From CAWJLS01 sp963843755 (GTDB lineage Bacteria; Acidobacteriota; Thermoanaerobaculia; Multivoradales; DATKCC01): a stretch of 64,000 nucleotides of DNA. The stretch lies in contig CAWJLS010000008.1 of the NCBI GenBank assembly GCA_963843755.1, forward strand, positions 186,001-250,000. Reading direction: 5' to 3'. This document shows, piece by piece, positions 1 through 10,631 of the stretch. A program made the translations under genes and the position numbers. Under the pieces are notes generated by a model. The model had not been told where the DNA came from. It worked only from the letters and a program-made list of their open reading frames with translations, and did not search any database. Within the stretch, counting starts at the first letter, position 1. Each line of letters opens with the position of its first letter.

Positions 1-1045
<1,045 letters not shown>

Positions 1046-1049
<4 letters not shown>

Positions 1050-3463
1050 GGGCGCCGCGGGAGTCGCTCCGCCGGGCCGTTCCGGCGCTCGTCGCCGCCG
1101 GGCTGGTGGTCTCCCTCGGGACGCCGCGCTCCGACGCCGCCGCGGACGACCCGCGCATCCCGATCGTCGAGCGGCTCCTGGCGGGGCAGACCGAGGCCGC
1201 CCTGGAGGTGGCCGACGCGTTCCAGGTCGCCGCCCCGAAGCAGGCCGCGGCCTACGGGGTGAGCTACCTGCGCGGCCGTCTGCTCGAGCGGCTCGGGCGG
1301 AAGGTGGCGGCCGAGGACGCCTTCGCCGACGCCCTCAACGAGGCGCCCGCGCTCCAGCCCTACGTCAAGTACCAGCTCGCGCGTATCCAGGAGATCGACG
1401 GTCACCCGGAGGTGGCGACCGGGCTGGTCGCCTCCGTGGTCGCGCCCGGGACGCCACAGGATCTGCTGGAGCAGGCGACGGAGCTTTTCGCCCGCTCGAT
1501 CGCCGCCGGCGGCGACTGCCGCGTGCTGCGCGGGGTGCGCAACCGGGGCGGCCTGCCGGAGGAGCAGGACCGTCTGCTGCGGGTGGTGGCCGGCCAGTGC
1601 ACGCTGCGGGAGGGCAAGCCCGTGGAGGCCACCCGGCAGCTCTGCGAGCTGATCCAGGAGAACCGCGAGGACGACTCGGCACGGCGTGCCGCGGTCCTGC
1701 TGGACGATCTCCTCCGGCGCGACCTGGCGCTGCGCGAGCCGGTGGCGGCCCAGGGCTGCGACGTGGAGCTGGAGGCCGGCCTCGCCTTCCACCACCACCG
1801 GGAGTACGACCGCTCGATCCCCTACCTGGAGCGGGCCCTCGCCCGGTTCCCGAGGCGCCGGATCGTCGCCGACGACACCGAGTTCGATGCCCGCTACGCC
1901 CTGGCCCGCGGCTACTTCTGGCGTGAGGACTTCGCCCAGGCGGCCGAGCGCTTCGCCGACCTGGCGCTCCGCGCCCGCGACCTGGAGGAGCGTTCGCGGG
2001 TGCTCTACCAGCAGGGGCGCTGCCTGGAGCTCATGGGGCGATGGACCACCGCCGACGCGATCTTCCGCCGGACCTACATGACCCTCCAGGGGGGGCGCCT
2101 CTCGGCGCCGGCACTGCTCTCGGCCCTGCGCCTCGAGTGGCGCAACGAGCAGCAGCACGAACGCGACGCTCTCGATCTCTACCGGCTGCTGGTGAACCGG
2201 CGCGACGGTGCGGAGTACGCCTCCCGCGCGGCCCTCTTCCTGGCCTCGTCGGACCTCGTCCGCGGCCGCTCCGACCGGGCCGGCCACTGGCTCGACGACG
2301 CCGAGAGGTTCGACCGCGCCGCGCGGCTCGAGGTCACCTACTGGCGTGGACGCCTGGCCGAGGCCCAAGGCTCACTCTCCGAGGCGATCGGCCACTACCT
2401 CGACGTGGCGGTCGACGAGCCCTATCACCCGCTGGCGATCGACGCGCTCGACCGCCTGCGGAACGGGCCGCTGGCCGAGCCCGCCCTGGCGGAGGTCACC
2501 CGCCGCGTCCACTCCGGGCGTCCGGACGACCTGTTCGCCGCCTGGCTGGTCGCCGGCGAGGGCCACCCGGTCGGGCGCTCCGCCTGGCACGCGCTCCAGA
2601 ACCGGCTGCGCGGCAGCCAGTCCACGGGGACCTACCTCGACCTCGACTCGGTGCCGGTTGCCCAATGGCCGCTGTGGAAGGACGCGCCGGACGACGCCCC
2701 CGGCATGCTGCTCGCCCTCGGCCTGGTCGACGAGGGCGCCTCGGCGGTGCGCGAGCACTTCCCGGCCGACCGGCCGGAGCTCGCGTTCACCGGCGCCCGG
2801 CTGCTGCTCGGGGCCGGGCGGACCCGCCAGGCGATCCTGTTGGCCGACGTCTCTACCAAGCCGCTCACGCGCCGGCTCGAGGACCCGCTGCTGCCGAACG
2901 AGGTGCGGACGCTGCTCTACCCGTTCCCCTGGCAGCAGGAGATCCGGACCCAGGCCGAGCGCTTCGGTGTCGACCCGTATCTCCTGGCCGGGGTCATCCG
3001 GGAGGAGAGCCAGTTCTCTCCGGATGCGGTCTCGGCCGTGACCGCCCGCGGCCTGACCCAGTTCGTCTGGCTGACCGCCAAGCGGCTGGCGGCCCAGGTC
3101 GGCATGGGGCAGCTCCGCCCGCGGGATCTCTACCGGCCGGAGGTGTCGATCCTCCTGGGCGCGGTCTACCTGGGGGAGCTGTCGGGGCAGTTCGGCGGTC
3201 TCGAGCACGAGGAGGTGGCGGCCTACAACGCCGGTCCGGCGCAGGCGCGCCTGTGGCAGGCCTACTGCTTCACCCGCGAGATGCCGGAGTTCTACACCAA
3301 GACCGGCTTCTCCCAGACCCGGGGCTACCTGCGGCGGGTGCTCGGCAGCCGCACCCAGTACGCCGAGCTCTACGGCGACACCTCGGATCGCGCGTCCGGC
3401 TTCCGCTGGCGCTACCGGGGTGGCAGGGACAGGTCGGTGGACGGCGGCGACGGCGGCCGCTGA
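1046..3463 (+). CDS. Soluble lytic murein transglycosylase, Slt70-like with TPR-type helical domain
   Basis: Exported enzyme expected to cleave peptidoglycan glycan strands to 1,6-anhydromuramyl ends. I chose the ATG at 1046 (overlapping the murA TGA) because it gives a clean signal peptide (basic MRAPRESLRR, then a hydrophobic run ending near SDAAADD); an open frame extends further upstream inside murA but lacks that logic. The protein is about 805 residues. Residues ~30-600 form alpha-helical repeats resembling TPRs, and ~640-780 hold the SLT domain: VDPYLLAGVIREESQF carries the catalytic Glu, followed by RGLTQF (usually GLMQ) and AAYNAGP. The pairing with murA places synthesis and turnover of murein in one transcript. 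Confidence 0.93.
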
Positions 3464-3466
3464 GCC

Positions 3467-4348
3467 TCACGAGCCGCCGGCGCTCGACGCGGGGGCCTTG
3501 TCGATCTCCAGGATCACCGGCGGCACCGAGTCGTGCTCGCTGTCGAAGTAGTTGACGATGTCGGCGTCGCGGCGCAGCTCCTCCGTCCGGCTCTCGATCG
3601 CCTCGTTCAGCCGCTGCTCCTTGAGCACCCCGCGGATCTGCTCGCGCACCTGCTCGATCGGCGGGACCGGCTGGTTGTGCGCCTTCAGCGCCGGCGTGAG
3701 GGTCTCCTCGTAGTACTGCCGGATGTCCTCGAGGCTGACGAAGATCCGCGGCCCGAGGAACTCCTCGAAGTAGGTCCAGACCATCAACTGGCGGGTGACG
3801 AGCTGGTGCAGGGAGTCGAGGTCGAGGCCGACCAGGTGCAGCCGGCGCTCGAAGTCCTCCTCGCTCGGGAAGCGGGAGCGGATCGCCTCGACCTGCTCGT
3901 CGATATGGGAGACCGGCACCTGCTCCAGCCCGAAACGGGTCACCTCGTGGAAGCGCACCCGCTGATCGATCAGTGTGTCGAGCACTCGCCGGCGGAAGGC
4001 CCGATCGCTCTCGCCCTCCTTGCGCTCCACCAGGCCGAGGGTGATCGACCGGTCGAGGTCGGAGGAGAGGATCGGATCCTCGTCGACCACCGCGACGATC
4101 CGGTCGCGCAGGAGGAGCTTCTGCGGCGCGTCCGCGGCGGCGGCTCGGGGCGCTCCGGCGGCCTGGGTCACCTGGCTCGCCGGAGTCGTCCGGTCCGCCT
4201 GGCGCGCCTGGCTCGCTTGGGCGGGGAGAGACCCGGCCGAGAAGGCCAGGACGAGCGCCGCGGCCCCGAGCGCCCGGAGTGCCGGATGGGCCAGGCGCGA
4301 GGTGGGGCGCTGGCGACGTGGGGGCCGGTGGTGACAGGCGGGGCGCAT
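3467..4348 (-). CDS. SurA N-terminal-like periplasmic chaperone without PPIase domain
   Basis: A 293-residue protein that begins with a long basic stretch and a hydrophobic segment (ALGAAALVLAFSAG) ending near SLPAQA, consistent with export to the periplasm. After a low-complexity linker, residues ~75-190 match the SurA N-terminal chaperone fold (DRIVAVVDEDPILSSDLD, then LIDQRVRFHEV). A helical C-terminal part follows, but no parvulin PPIase domain is visible; the protein is shorter than E. coli SurA. A role in outer-membrane protein folding is family-based inference. It converges on the slt gene with 3 bp between stop codons. A TAGCAT hexamer sits 8 nt upstream of its ATG and no Shine-Dalgarno is evident. 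Confidence 0.75.
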   Translation of the reverse strand: MRPACHHRPPRRQRPTSRLAHPALRALGAAALVLAFSAGSLPAQASQARQADRTTPASQVTQAAGAPRAAAADAPQKLLLRDRIVAVVDEDPILSSDLDRSITLGLVERKEGESDRAFRRRVLDTLIDQRVRFHEVTRFGLEQVPVSHIDEQVEAIRSRFPSEEDFERRLHLVGLDLDSLHQLVTRQLMVWTYFEEFLGPRIFVSLEDIRQYYEETLTPALKAHNQPVPPIEQVREQIRGVLKEQRLNEAIESRTEELRRDADIVNYFDSEHDSVPPVILEIDKAPASSAGGS

Positions 4349-4356
4349 CGAACAAG

Positions 4357-4362
4357 ATGCTA
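4357..4362 (-). promoter_or_regulatory. -10-like hexamer TAGCAT of the SurA-like gene
   Basis: TAGCAT on the minus strand ends 8 nt before the ATG at 4348, so transcription would be expected to begin at or next to the start codon. No clear -35 is seen. Confidence 0.4.
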
Positions 4363-4415
4363 GCAGTCGGCGCGCCAGGAGTCTGCCGCGCGGCCTCGTC
4401 GGGGTGGCGGCCTGC

Positions 4416-4421
4416 TAGTCT
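4416..4421 (+). promoter_or_regulatory. -10-like hexamer TAGTCT of rsmI
   Basis: TAGTCT ends 7 nt before the rsmI ATG at 4429, with no purine-rich ribosome site between. It lies back to back with the divergent hexamer at 4357-4362. Confidence 0.4.
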
Positions 4422-4428
4422 CCGGCCG

Positions 4429-5136
4429 ATGAGCGAGGAGCCTCAGCACGGCGCCGGGCGGCTGCTGGTCGTCGCCACCCCGATCGGCAATCTGGGCGAC
4501 CTGTCGGAGCGGGCGCGGCAGGCGTTCGAGGAGGCCGACCTGGTGGCGTGCGAGGACACCCGCCACACCGGCCGCCTGCTCGCCCACCTGGGGATCAAGC
4601 GCCCCCTGGTCTCGCTCCACGAGCACAACGAGCGCCAGCGCCTGCCGCGGATGCTCGAGGAGCTCGGCGCGGGGCGGACCGTCGCCCTGGTCAGCGACGC
4701 CGGCACGCCTTTGGTCTCCGATCCCGGCTACGTCCTGGTGCGCGAGGCGATCCGCGCCGGCGTCCGGGTCGAGCCGATCCCGGGCCCCTCGGCGGCGCTG
4801 GCGGCGCTGGTGGCCTCCGGCCTGCCGCCGCACCCGTTCACCTTCTGCGGCTTCCCGCCGCCCAAGCGCGGCAAGCGCAGGAGCTTCTACGAACGGTTCG
4901 CCGGCCTCGGCCACACGCTGGTGATGTTCGAGTCCCCCCACCGCCTGCTGGCCAGCCTGGAAGACGCCGTGGCGGTGCTGGGCAACCGGCCCGCCGCCGT
5001 CGCGCGCGAGCTGACCAAGCTGCACGAGGAGATCGTGCGCGGGCCGCTGGAGGAGGTCCTCGCCACCCTGGCAGGACGGCCGAGCCTCAAGGGCGAGCTC
5101 GTCGTCGTCGTCGGCGCGGCGGAGGAGCCTGGCTAG
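4429..5136 (+). CDS. rsmI: 16S rRNA (cytidine1402-2'-O)-methyltransferase RsmI
   Basis: SAM-dependent enzyme that 2'-O-methylates C1402 in the decoding centre of 16S rRNA. The start ATG at 4429 gives MSEEPQHGAGRLLVVATPIG, matching the family N terminus; an upstream in-frame start at 4279 would overlap the divergent SurA-like gene and adds unrelated residues. Tetrapyrrole-methylase-fold motifs are present: VATPIGNLGDLS, CEDTRHTGRLLAHLGI, SLHEHNE, VSDAGTPLVSDPG and PGPSAALAALVASGLP. At about 235 residues it is slightly shorter than E. coli RsmI because the C-terminal extension is reduced. Its stop TAG shares bases with the stop of the convergent cysteine desulfurase. Confidence 0.95.
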   Translation: MSEEPQHGAGRLLVVATPIGNLGDLSERARQAFEEADLVACEDTRHTGRLLAHLGIKRPLVSLHEHNERQRLPRMLEELGAGRTVALVSDAGTPLVSDPGYVLVREAIRAGVRVEPIPGPSAALAALVASGLPPHPFTFCGFPPPKRGKRRSFYERFAGLGHTLVMFESPHRLLASLEDAVAVLGNRPAAVARELTKLHEEIVRGPLEEVLATLAGRPSLKGELVVVVGAAEEPG

Positions 5137-6281
5137 CTCATCACGGCTCTCAACTGCGCGACCTCACGCGCCAGCACCTCCAGGAACCCGTCCACCTGCT
5201 CGGCCGTGTTCGACGGCCCGAAGCTCACGCGCAGCGAGGCCAGCGCCTCCGCCGGCGCGATCCCCATGGCGGCGAGGGTCGCCGACGGCTCCATCTTGCC
5301 CGAGCTGCACGCCGAGCCGGTCGACACCGCGTAGCCGGCGCGGTCGAGGCGGAGCAGGAGCGACTCCCCCTCGATCCCGAGGAAGGCGACATGGGAGGTC
5401 TGGGGCAGCCGGGGGGCGTCGCGGCAGTGGACGACCGTGTCCGGGATCGCCGCCAGCCCGGCCTCGAACCGGTCGCGGAGGGCGCGCAGGGCCTGCTCGC
5501 GCGCGGGGAGCTCCTCGGCGGCGATCCGCGCCGCCTCGCCAAAGCCGACCAGGGCGGCGACGTTCTCGGTCGACGCGCGCCACCCGTGCTCCTGGCCGCC
5601 GCCGACGAGCAGCGGGTCGAAACGAGCCCCCGGCCGAAGCCAGAGAGCCGCCGCGCCGAGCGGGCCGTAGAACTTGTGGGCGCCCAGCACCAGGTAGTCG
5701 GAGTCGAGCGCGTGGACGTTCACCGGGATCTTGCCCACCGCCTGGACCGCGTCGACCAGCAGCGGCACGCCCAGCTCCCGGCAGGCGCGGGCGACCTCCG
5801 GCACGGGCTGGACGGTGCCGAGCTCGTTGTTGGCGAGCATCAGGCAGGCGACGCGGGTGTCCTCGGTGAGGGACGCGGCCATCCGGCCGGCGTCGACCCG
5901 GCCGTCCGGACCGGGCGGGATGCGGATCACCTCGAGACCGGCTCCGGCGAGCGCCTCGGCGGCGATCCGGAGCGACGGGTGCTCCATCGCCGAGAGCACG
6001 ATCCTGCCGGTTTCGCGGGCGGTTCGCCGGCACAGGGAGCCGAGCAGGACGGCGTTGTTGGCCTCGGTGCCCGAGGCGGTGAAGACGATCTCGCCGGGCC
6101 GGGCGCCGAGCAGCGCGGCGACGTGGCACCGGGCTTGCTCGACCGCCTGGCGTGCCTCCCGCCCGCGCCGGTGGACGGACGAAGGGTTGCCGAAGCGCTC
6201 TCCGAGCCACGGGAGCATCGCGTCGCGGACGCGAGGGTCGAGAGGGGTGGTGGCGTTGTGGTCGAAATAGATGGTGTCCAT
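5133..6281 (-). CDS. Cysteine desulfurase, NifS/IscS family
   Basis: PLP enzyme that removes sulfur from L-cysteine as a protein persulfide for Fe-S clusters or thio-modifications. The start ATG at 6281 gives MDTIYFDHNATTPLD, the standard family N terminus; the frame stays open a further 137 codons but that extension does not resemble the family. About 382 residues. Key elements are GTEANNAVLLG, the cofactor Lys in GAHKFYGPLGAA, and the persulfide Cys in STGSACSSGKMEPS. No scaffold or iron-sulfur partner gene is adjacent, so the acceptor pathway cannot be assigned. A TACACT hexamer lies 11 nt upstream of the ATG. Confidence 0.95.
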   Translation of the reverse strand: MDTIYFDHNATTPLDPRVRDAMLPWLGERFGNPSSVHRRGREARQAVEQARCHVAALLGARPGEIVFTASGTEANNAVLLGSLCRRTARETGRIVLSAMEHPSLRIAAEALAGAGLEVIRIPPGPDGRVDAGRMAASLTEDTRVACLMLANNELGTVQPVPEVARACRELGVPLLVDAVQAVGKIPVNVHALDSDYLVLGAHKFYGPLGAAALWLRPGARFDPLLVGGGQEHGWRASTENVAALVGFGEAARIAAEELPAREQALRALRDRFEAGLAAIPDTVVHCRDAPRLPQTSHVAFLGIEGESLLLRLDRAGYAVSTGSACSSGKMEPSATLAAMGIAPAEALASLRVSFGPSNTAEQVDGFLEVLAREVAQLRAVMS

Positions 6282-6435
6282 TCCCGAATGCGAGTGTAGC
6301 AATCGGACGGGGACACCGCCGGGGCGGCCGCGGAATCCGCTCCGGAGAGGGGCAGTTATACAAGAGAGCCCGCAATCCGCCCGAGCTCGTCGCGCTGCGG
6401 CGCCGGCGTCGGGGCGGGCGTCAGGAGCCGACATC

Positions 6436-9066
6436 GTGCGTTCGACAGCCTCCTCCCCCTTCCGGACCCCGAACCGGACCCTCCCTCGAACGCTGACCCG
6501 GACCCCGACCGGGGGCCTGACTCGGAAAGGCGGCCTGGTCGCGGCCGGCCTGATCGCCGGCCTGCTCCTGCTGGCGCCGGCCGCGGGCCACGCCGAGAAG
6601 ACCGCCAAGGACGAGAAGCCGCCCAAGCATCGGGTGCAGGATCTGCCCGAGAAGTACCAGGACTTCCTCAAGCAGGTGCAACTGCTGATCACCGACGAGG
6701 AGCGCGACGCCTTCCTGGCCTTGAACGAAGACTACGAGCGCGATGCGTTCATCGAGCGCTTCTGGAAGGTCCGCGACCCCGATCCCCGGACGGCCCGCAA
6801 CGAGCTCGAGGACCAGTGGGACATCCGCCTCAAGACCATCGAGCGGGACTACCCCGACGCCAACGACGAGCGGGGCCGGATGCTGCTGCTCAACGGGCCG
6901 CCGGACCTCAAGGTCACCAGCCGCTGCAGCATTCTCTATCCGGTCGAGGTCTGGATCTGGCAGCAGAGCCCGGCGCTCGGCCACGAGCTCGCCCTGGTCT
7001 TCTACCGGCGCCTGGGGACCGGGCCGTTCCGGATCTGGGCTCCGCTCGACGGACGGAGCGCCCTGTTCGATCCCTGGACCTCGCCCAACACCGGCCGCAC
7101 TCTCCAGGAGATCGCGCTGCGCTGCCCCGACGGCGACAAGCTCGCCGCAGGCATCGGCTGGGTGATCCAGCAGGGCAACCTGGGGTTCGATTCGACCCTC
7201 GCGCGGATCGACAGCAGCATCGATCCGCCGTCCGACGAGTGGGTGGAGACGTTCGACAGCTACTCGACCCGCGTGGCACCCGGCGCGGAGACCTTCGACG
7301 CCGGCCTGGCGCTGACCTATCCGGGCAGCCGCCAGAGCCGGACCGTCACCCAGGGCGTGATCTCGGTGCCCACCGCGGCCATCGGCGCCGCCGAGCTGGC
7401 CGGCACCAAGTCGTACAACCTGCTGCTCAACGGCGAGGTGTTGCTCGACGACAAGCTGTTCGAGAGCTTCCGCTACAAGTTCGACTACCCGGAGGCGCAG
7501 CTCCAGGGCGGTTCGGACGGGGTGATCCCGCTGGTCTTCGAGCGCGCCCTGCGGCCGAACCACTACGACCTGATCGTGCGGGTCGAGGACCTCAACTCCG
7601 GCAAGATGTTCCGGGCCGAACGGCAGATCGACGTGCCCGAGGTCAAAGGCCCGGCTCCCGGCCCGCCGCCCAAGGACGCGACGACCGTACGGCTCCTGTC
7701 CGAGGCGAACGCCCTCCTATCCGAAGGGCAGACCAGCCTGCGCCTGGTGCGGCCGCGCGGTGAGCTGCTGACCGACATGATCCGGTTCAACACCCTGGCG
7801 GTCGGTCCCGGCATCGACCGCGTGCGCTTCGCCCTCGACGGCCAGACCGTGCTGGTCGACAAGAAGCCGCCCTACAGCGTCGAGCTCAACCTCGGGACCC
7901 TCCCCCGGACCCACACCCTCCGCGCCACCGCCCTCGACGCCGACGGCGCCGAGCTGGCGAGCGACGAGATCCTGGTCAACTCGGGCGGCACCCGGTTCCG
8001 CGTCCACCTCACCGAGCCGCACCGGGGGCGCACCTACACCGACAGCCTACGGGTCGCCGCGGAGCTGGAGGTGCCGGCCGGCGCCAAGGTCGAGCGCGTG
8101 GAGCTCTACCTGGACGAGACCAAGGTGGCGACCCTCTACGATCCGCCCTGGAGCCAGCCGGTCGTCCTGCCGCCCGCGCTGCGCGGCGCCATGGGCTACG
8201 TGCGCGCCGTGGCCTACCTCGAAGACGGCAACTCCACCGAGGACACGGTGTTCATCAACGCCCCGGACTACATGGAGGAGGTCGACGTCCAGTTCGTCGA
8301 GCTCTACGCCACCGTCCTCGACGGCAGCGGCCGGCCGGTGGACGGGCTGACCCGGGACGACTTCAAGGTCCTCGAAGAGAACCGGGAGCAGCAGATCCTG
8401 CGCTTCGAGCAGGTCCGCGACCTGCCGATCCACGCCGGCATCCTGATGGACGTCTCCGCCTCGATGGAAGGTCGGATCGAAGGCACCCGCCAGGCGGCGC
8501 TCCAGTTCTACCAGCAGATCCTGCACCCCAAAGACCGGGCGGCCCTGATCACCTTCAACGATTACCCGAACCTGGCGGTCAAGTTCACCAACGACGTCGA
8601 CGAGCTCGCCGGCGGCCTCGCCGGGCTCAAGGCCGAGCGCGGCACCTCGCTCTGGGACAGCGTCATCTTCTCCCTCTACTACTTCAACGGCATCAAAGGG
8701 CAGAAGGCGCTGCTGATCCTCTCCGATGGCGAGGACGAATCGTCCCGCTTCGGCTTCGACGACGCCCTCGAGTACGCCCGCCGGGCCGGCGTCACCATCT
8801 ATGCCGTCGGCCTCGACCTGCCCCACGGCGAAGCGCGCAAGCACCTGACCAAGCTGGCCGAAGAGACCGGCGGCCGGAGCTACTTCATCGACTCGACCGA
8901 CACCCTCTCGGCGATCTACAGCCAGGTCGAGAAAGAGCTCCGCTCCCAATACCTCGTCGCCTACCAATCCGCCGACCCCGACACCACCGGCGCCTTCCGC
9001 CACGTCAAGCTGGAGGTCGACCGCCGCGGCCTGGACGTCAAGACGATGACGGGGTATTACCCGTGA
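6436..9066 (+). CDS. GWxTD-like domain plus VWFA domain exported protein
   Basis: An 876-residue protein starting at GTG 6436, chosen because AGGAG lies at 6423-6427, 8 nt upstream; the open frame starts earlier but overlaps the cysteine desulfurase start. It has an unusually Arg/Thr/Pro-rich n-region, then a hydrophobic segment (GLVAAGLIAGLLLLAPAAG) that predicts export. Residues ~60-160 resemble the GWxTD domain (FIERFWKVRDPDP, then GRMLLLNGPPDL). The middle is beta-rich. Residues ~655-850 are a VWFA domain with an intact MIDAS motif (DVSASMEG), GTSLWD and ILSDGEDESS, typical of Acidobacteria VWFA-related proteins. Molecular role unknown; a metal-dependent protein-binding surface protein is the likely class. 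Confidence 0.8.
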   Translation: MRSTASSPFRTPNRTLPRTLTRTPTGGLTRKGGLVAAGLIAGLLLLAPAAGHAEKTAKDEKPPKHRVQDLPEKYQDFLKQVQLLITDEERDAFLALNEDYERDAFIERFWKVRDPDPRTARNELEDQWDIRLKTIERDYPDANDERGRMLLLNGPPDLKVTSRCSILYPVEVWIWQQSPALGHELALVFYRRLGTGPFRIWAPLDGRSALFDPWTSPNTGRTLQEIALRCPDGDKLAAGIGWVIQQGNLGFDSTLARIDSSIDPPSDEWVETFDSYSTRVAPGAETFDAGLALTYPGSRQSRTVTQGVISVPTAAIGAAELAGTKSYNLLLNGEVLLDDKLFESFRYKFDYPEAQLQGGSDGVIPLVFERALRPNHYDLIVRVEDLNSGKMFRAERQIDVPEVKGPAPGPPPKDATTVRLLSEANALLSEGQTSLRLVRPRGELLTDMIRFNTLAVGPGIDRVRFALDGQTVLVDKKPPYSVELNLGTLPRTHTLRATALDADGAELASDEILVNSGGTRFRVHLTEPHRGRTYTDSLRVAAELEVPAGAKVERVELYLDETKVATLYDPPWSQPVVLPPALRGAMGYVRAVAYLEDGNSTEDTVFINAPDYMEEVDVQFVELYATVLDGSGRPVDGLTRDDFKVLEENREQQILRFEQVRDLPIHAGILMDVSASMEGRIEGTRQAALQFYQQILHPKDRAALITFNDYPNLAVKFTNDVDELAGGLAGLKAERGTSLWDSVIFSLYYFNGIKGQKALLILSDGEDESSRFGFDDALEYARRAGVTIYAVGLDLPHGEARKHLTKLAEETGGRSYFIDSTDTLSAIYSQVEKELRSQYLVAYQSADPDTTGAFRHVKLEVDRRGLDVKTMTGYYP

Positions 9067-9386
9067 GTCGGTAGGACGTTCTTCCGCGTCGTTCGTCGAA
9101 GGTGGTTCCCTGCACTCCGGAGCCCCACCCTCGCCGAGCCAACGACCGTCGAGGAGACGAGCGGTCCGGGGGGTGAGCGGTGGAGGGCGTCATGGACCGC
9201 GTCCGCGATACCCCCTGCGTGTCTGGGCGGCCCGACGCGGGCCATGTCGAGGCGCGCGCTTGCCTTCCAACAAGCAGTAACGCGCGCCGTCCCGGAGCCG
9301 TCACCCCCCGGACCGCTCCGGCAAACCCCTCGCCGCCCCCGCGCTCCCGTGGCGCCCCCGCCCCCCCGGTGTATCCTTCGTCGACC
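9067..9386 (+). other. 320-bp intergenic region with a two-part hairpin
   Basis: No convincing gene lies here; an open frame at 9180 runs into maf but its upstream part has no family match. At 9251-9288 there is a stacked hairpin: GGCGCGC (9251-9257) pairs with GCGCGCC (9282-9288), and GCTTG (9258-9262) with CAAGC (9271-9275), with an 8-nt loop and a one-sided bulge (AGTAAC). It has no U-tract, so a simple intrinsic terminator is doubtful. The right end carries the maf -10-like hexamer. Confidence 0.5.
9372..9377 (+). promoter_or_regulatory. -10-like hexamer TATCCT of maf
   Basis: TATCCT ends 9 nt before the maf ATG at 9387; the spacer has no Shine-Dalgarno. The same TATCCTTC octamer recurs before other genes in the window. 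Confidence 0.45.
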
Positions 9387-10028
9387 ATGCCCCAGCCCTC
9401 CCCGTCGTCCCCTCAACCAGCCCTCGTCCTCGCCTCCGGCTCCCCCCGCCGCCGCGACCTCCTCGACGCCCTCGGCCTCGCCTTCACGGTCCGCCCGGCC
9501 GACCTCGACGAGACCCCGCACTCCGGCGAGACGCCCCGCGCCTACGTCGAGCGCCTGGCGCAGGAGAAGGCCACCGCGCGGGCGGAGCCGGGAGAGCTGG
9601 TGCTGGCGGCCGACACCTCGGTGATCCTGGACGGGGAGATCCTCGGCAAACCGGAGGACGAGGCCGACGGCCGGCGCCTGCTCGGGCTCCTCGCCGGGCG
9701 CGAGCACGTGGTCCTCTCCGGCGTCGCCCTCCACCTGCCCGACCCGGAGGGGAGCGGGGCCGGCGGCACGACCCGCACCCACGTCGAGGAGTCCCGGGTC
9801 CGGATCGCCGCCCTCACCCCGGAGGAGATCGCCTGGTACGTCGCCACCGGCGAGACCATGGACAAGGCGGGCGGCTACGCCATCCAGGGCCTCGGGGCCA
9901 TGTACGTGGAATCGGTCCACGGCGACTACACCAACGTCGTCGGCCTGCCCCTGCCGGCGACCTACCGGCTGTTCCGGGCGCTGGGCCTCGAGCTGCGCGA
10001 CTTCCGGACGGAGGAGACCCGTCGATGA
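9387..10028 (+). CDS. maf: Maf family nucleotide pyrophosphatase
   Basis: Cytoplasmic house-cleaning enzyme that hydrolyses non-canonical or excess nucleoside triphosphates (dTTP/UTP in related proteins). ATG 9387 begins a short Pro/Ser leader followed by LVLASGSPRRRDLLDALG, the family's N-terminal substrate loop. Other motifs are EKATA, LAADTSVILDGEILGKP (the catalytic Asp region, usually ADTVV) and KAGGYAIQGLGAMYVE near the C terminus. About 213 residues, normal for the family. The last codon overlaps the next gene as ATGA, so it is translationally coupled to a DinB-like protein. The exact nucleotide preference cannot be read from the sequence. Confidence 0.93.
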   Translation: MPQPSPSSPQPALVLASGSPRRRDLLDALGLAFTVRPADLDETPHSGETPRAYVERLAQEKATARAEPGELVLAADTSVILDGEILGKPEDEADGRRLLGLLAGREHVVLSGVALHLPDPEGSGAGGTTRTHVEESRVRIAALTPEEIAWYVATGETMDKAGGYAIQGLGAMYVESVHGDYTNVVGLPLPATYRLFRALGLELRDFRTEETRR

Positions 10029-10579
10029 GCCACGACCTTCCGACCACCGCCCTGTCCCGCGGCCCCGCCGGGACCCTGCCCGAGCTGGGGGCGCGCTACC
10101 TGGAGGAGTACCTGGACAAGATCCGGCTGTCGGTCGAACGGCTGGACGAAACCGCGCTCTGGTGGCGCCCGGCGCCGGCCACCAACAGCGCCGGCAACCT
10201 CCTGCTCCACCTGGTCGGCAATCTCTCCCTATGGATCCTCGACGGCCTCGGAGGGCGTCCGTACGATCGGGACCGAGCGAGGGAGTTCGCGGCCCAGGGC
10301 GGTCCGGACGCGCCGACCGCCGCCGCCCTGATCGAGCGGTTGACCGCCGTGGTGGCCGACTGCCGGGAGGTGCTGGAGGGGTTGGACGGTCCGGACGGAG
10401 GAGCGGGGGCCGGCCTGGCGGCGGAGATCGACATCCAGGGCTACCGGGTCGATCGGCTCGGCGCGCTCTTCCACGCGGTCGAGCACATGGCGTACCACAC
10501 GGGGCAGATCGTCTGGATCGTCAAGCAGCTCCGCCCACAGCGGCCGCTCGAGTTCTACCCGCGCCACGCCGGCGAGTAG
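10025..10579 (+). CDS. DinB-like four-helix-bundle protein (DUF1572/DinB_2 type)
   Basis: A 184-residue, mostly helical protein. The pattern LGARYLEEYLDKIRLSVERL, a conserved N/H helix (NLLLHLVGNLSLWI) and C-terminal HAVEHMAYHTGQIVWI matches DinB-superfamily proteins. In these, three histidines bind a divalent metal: the His in NLLLHL and the two in the HxxxHxGQ motif are present. Relatives include mycothiol/bacillithiol-dependent transferases, but nothing here fixes the substrate. It starts on ATGA over the maf stop and ends 52 bp before the convergent small protein gene. Confidence 0.75.
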   Translation: MSHDLPTTALSRGPAGTLPELGARYLEEYLDKIRLSVERLDETALWWRPAPATNSAGNLLLHLVGNLSLWILDGLGGRPYDRDRAREFAAQGGPDAPTAAALIERLTAVVADCREVLEGLDGPDGGAGAGLAAEIDIQGYRVDRLGALFHAVEHMAYHTGQIVWIVKQLRPQRPLEFYPRHAGE

Positions 10580-10631
10580 ACCGCGCGGCGGGGGTGCGGC
10601 TCCGATCGGGGCCCAGATCGGGCCGGCCGGT

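Noticed and set aside
4548..6299. 583-codon plus-strand open frame opposite the cysteine desulfurase
   Set aside because: It is rich in Arg/Ala/Gly/Pro, overlaps rsmI and the desulfurase, and shows no family motif; long antisense frames are expected at this GC content.
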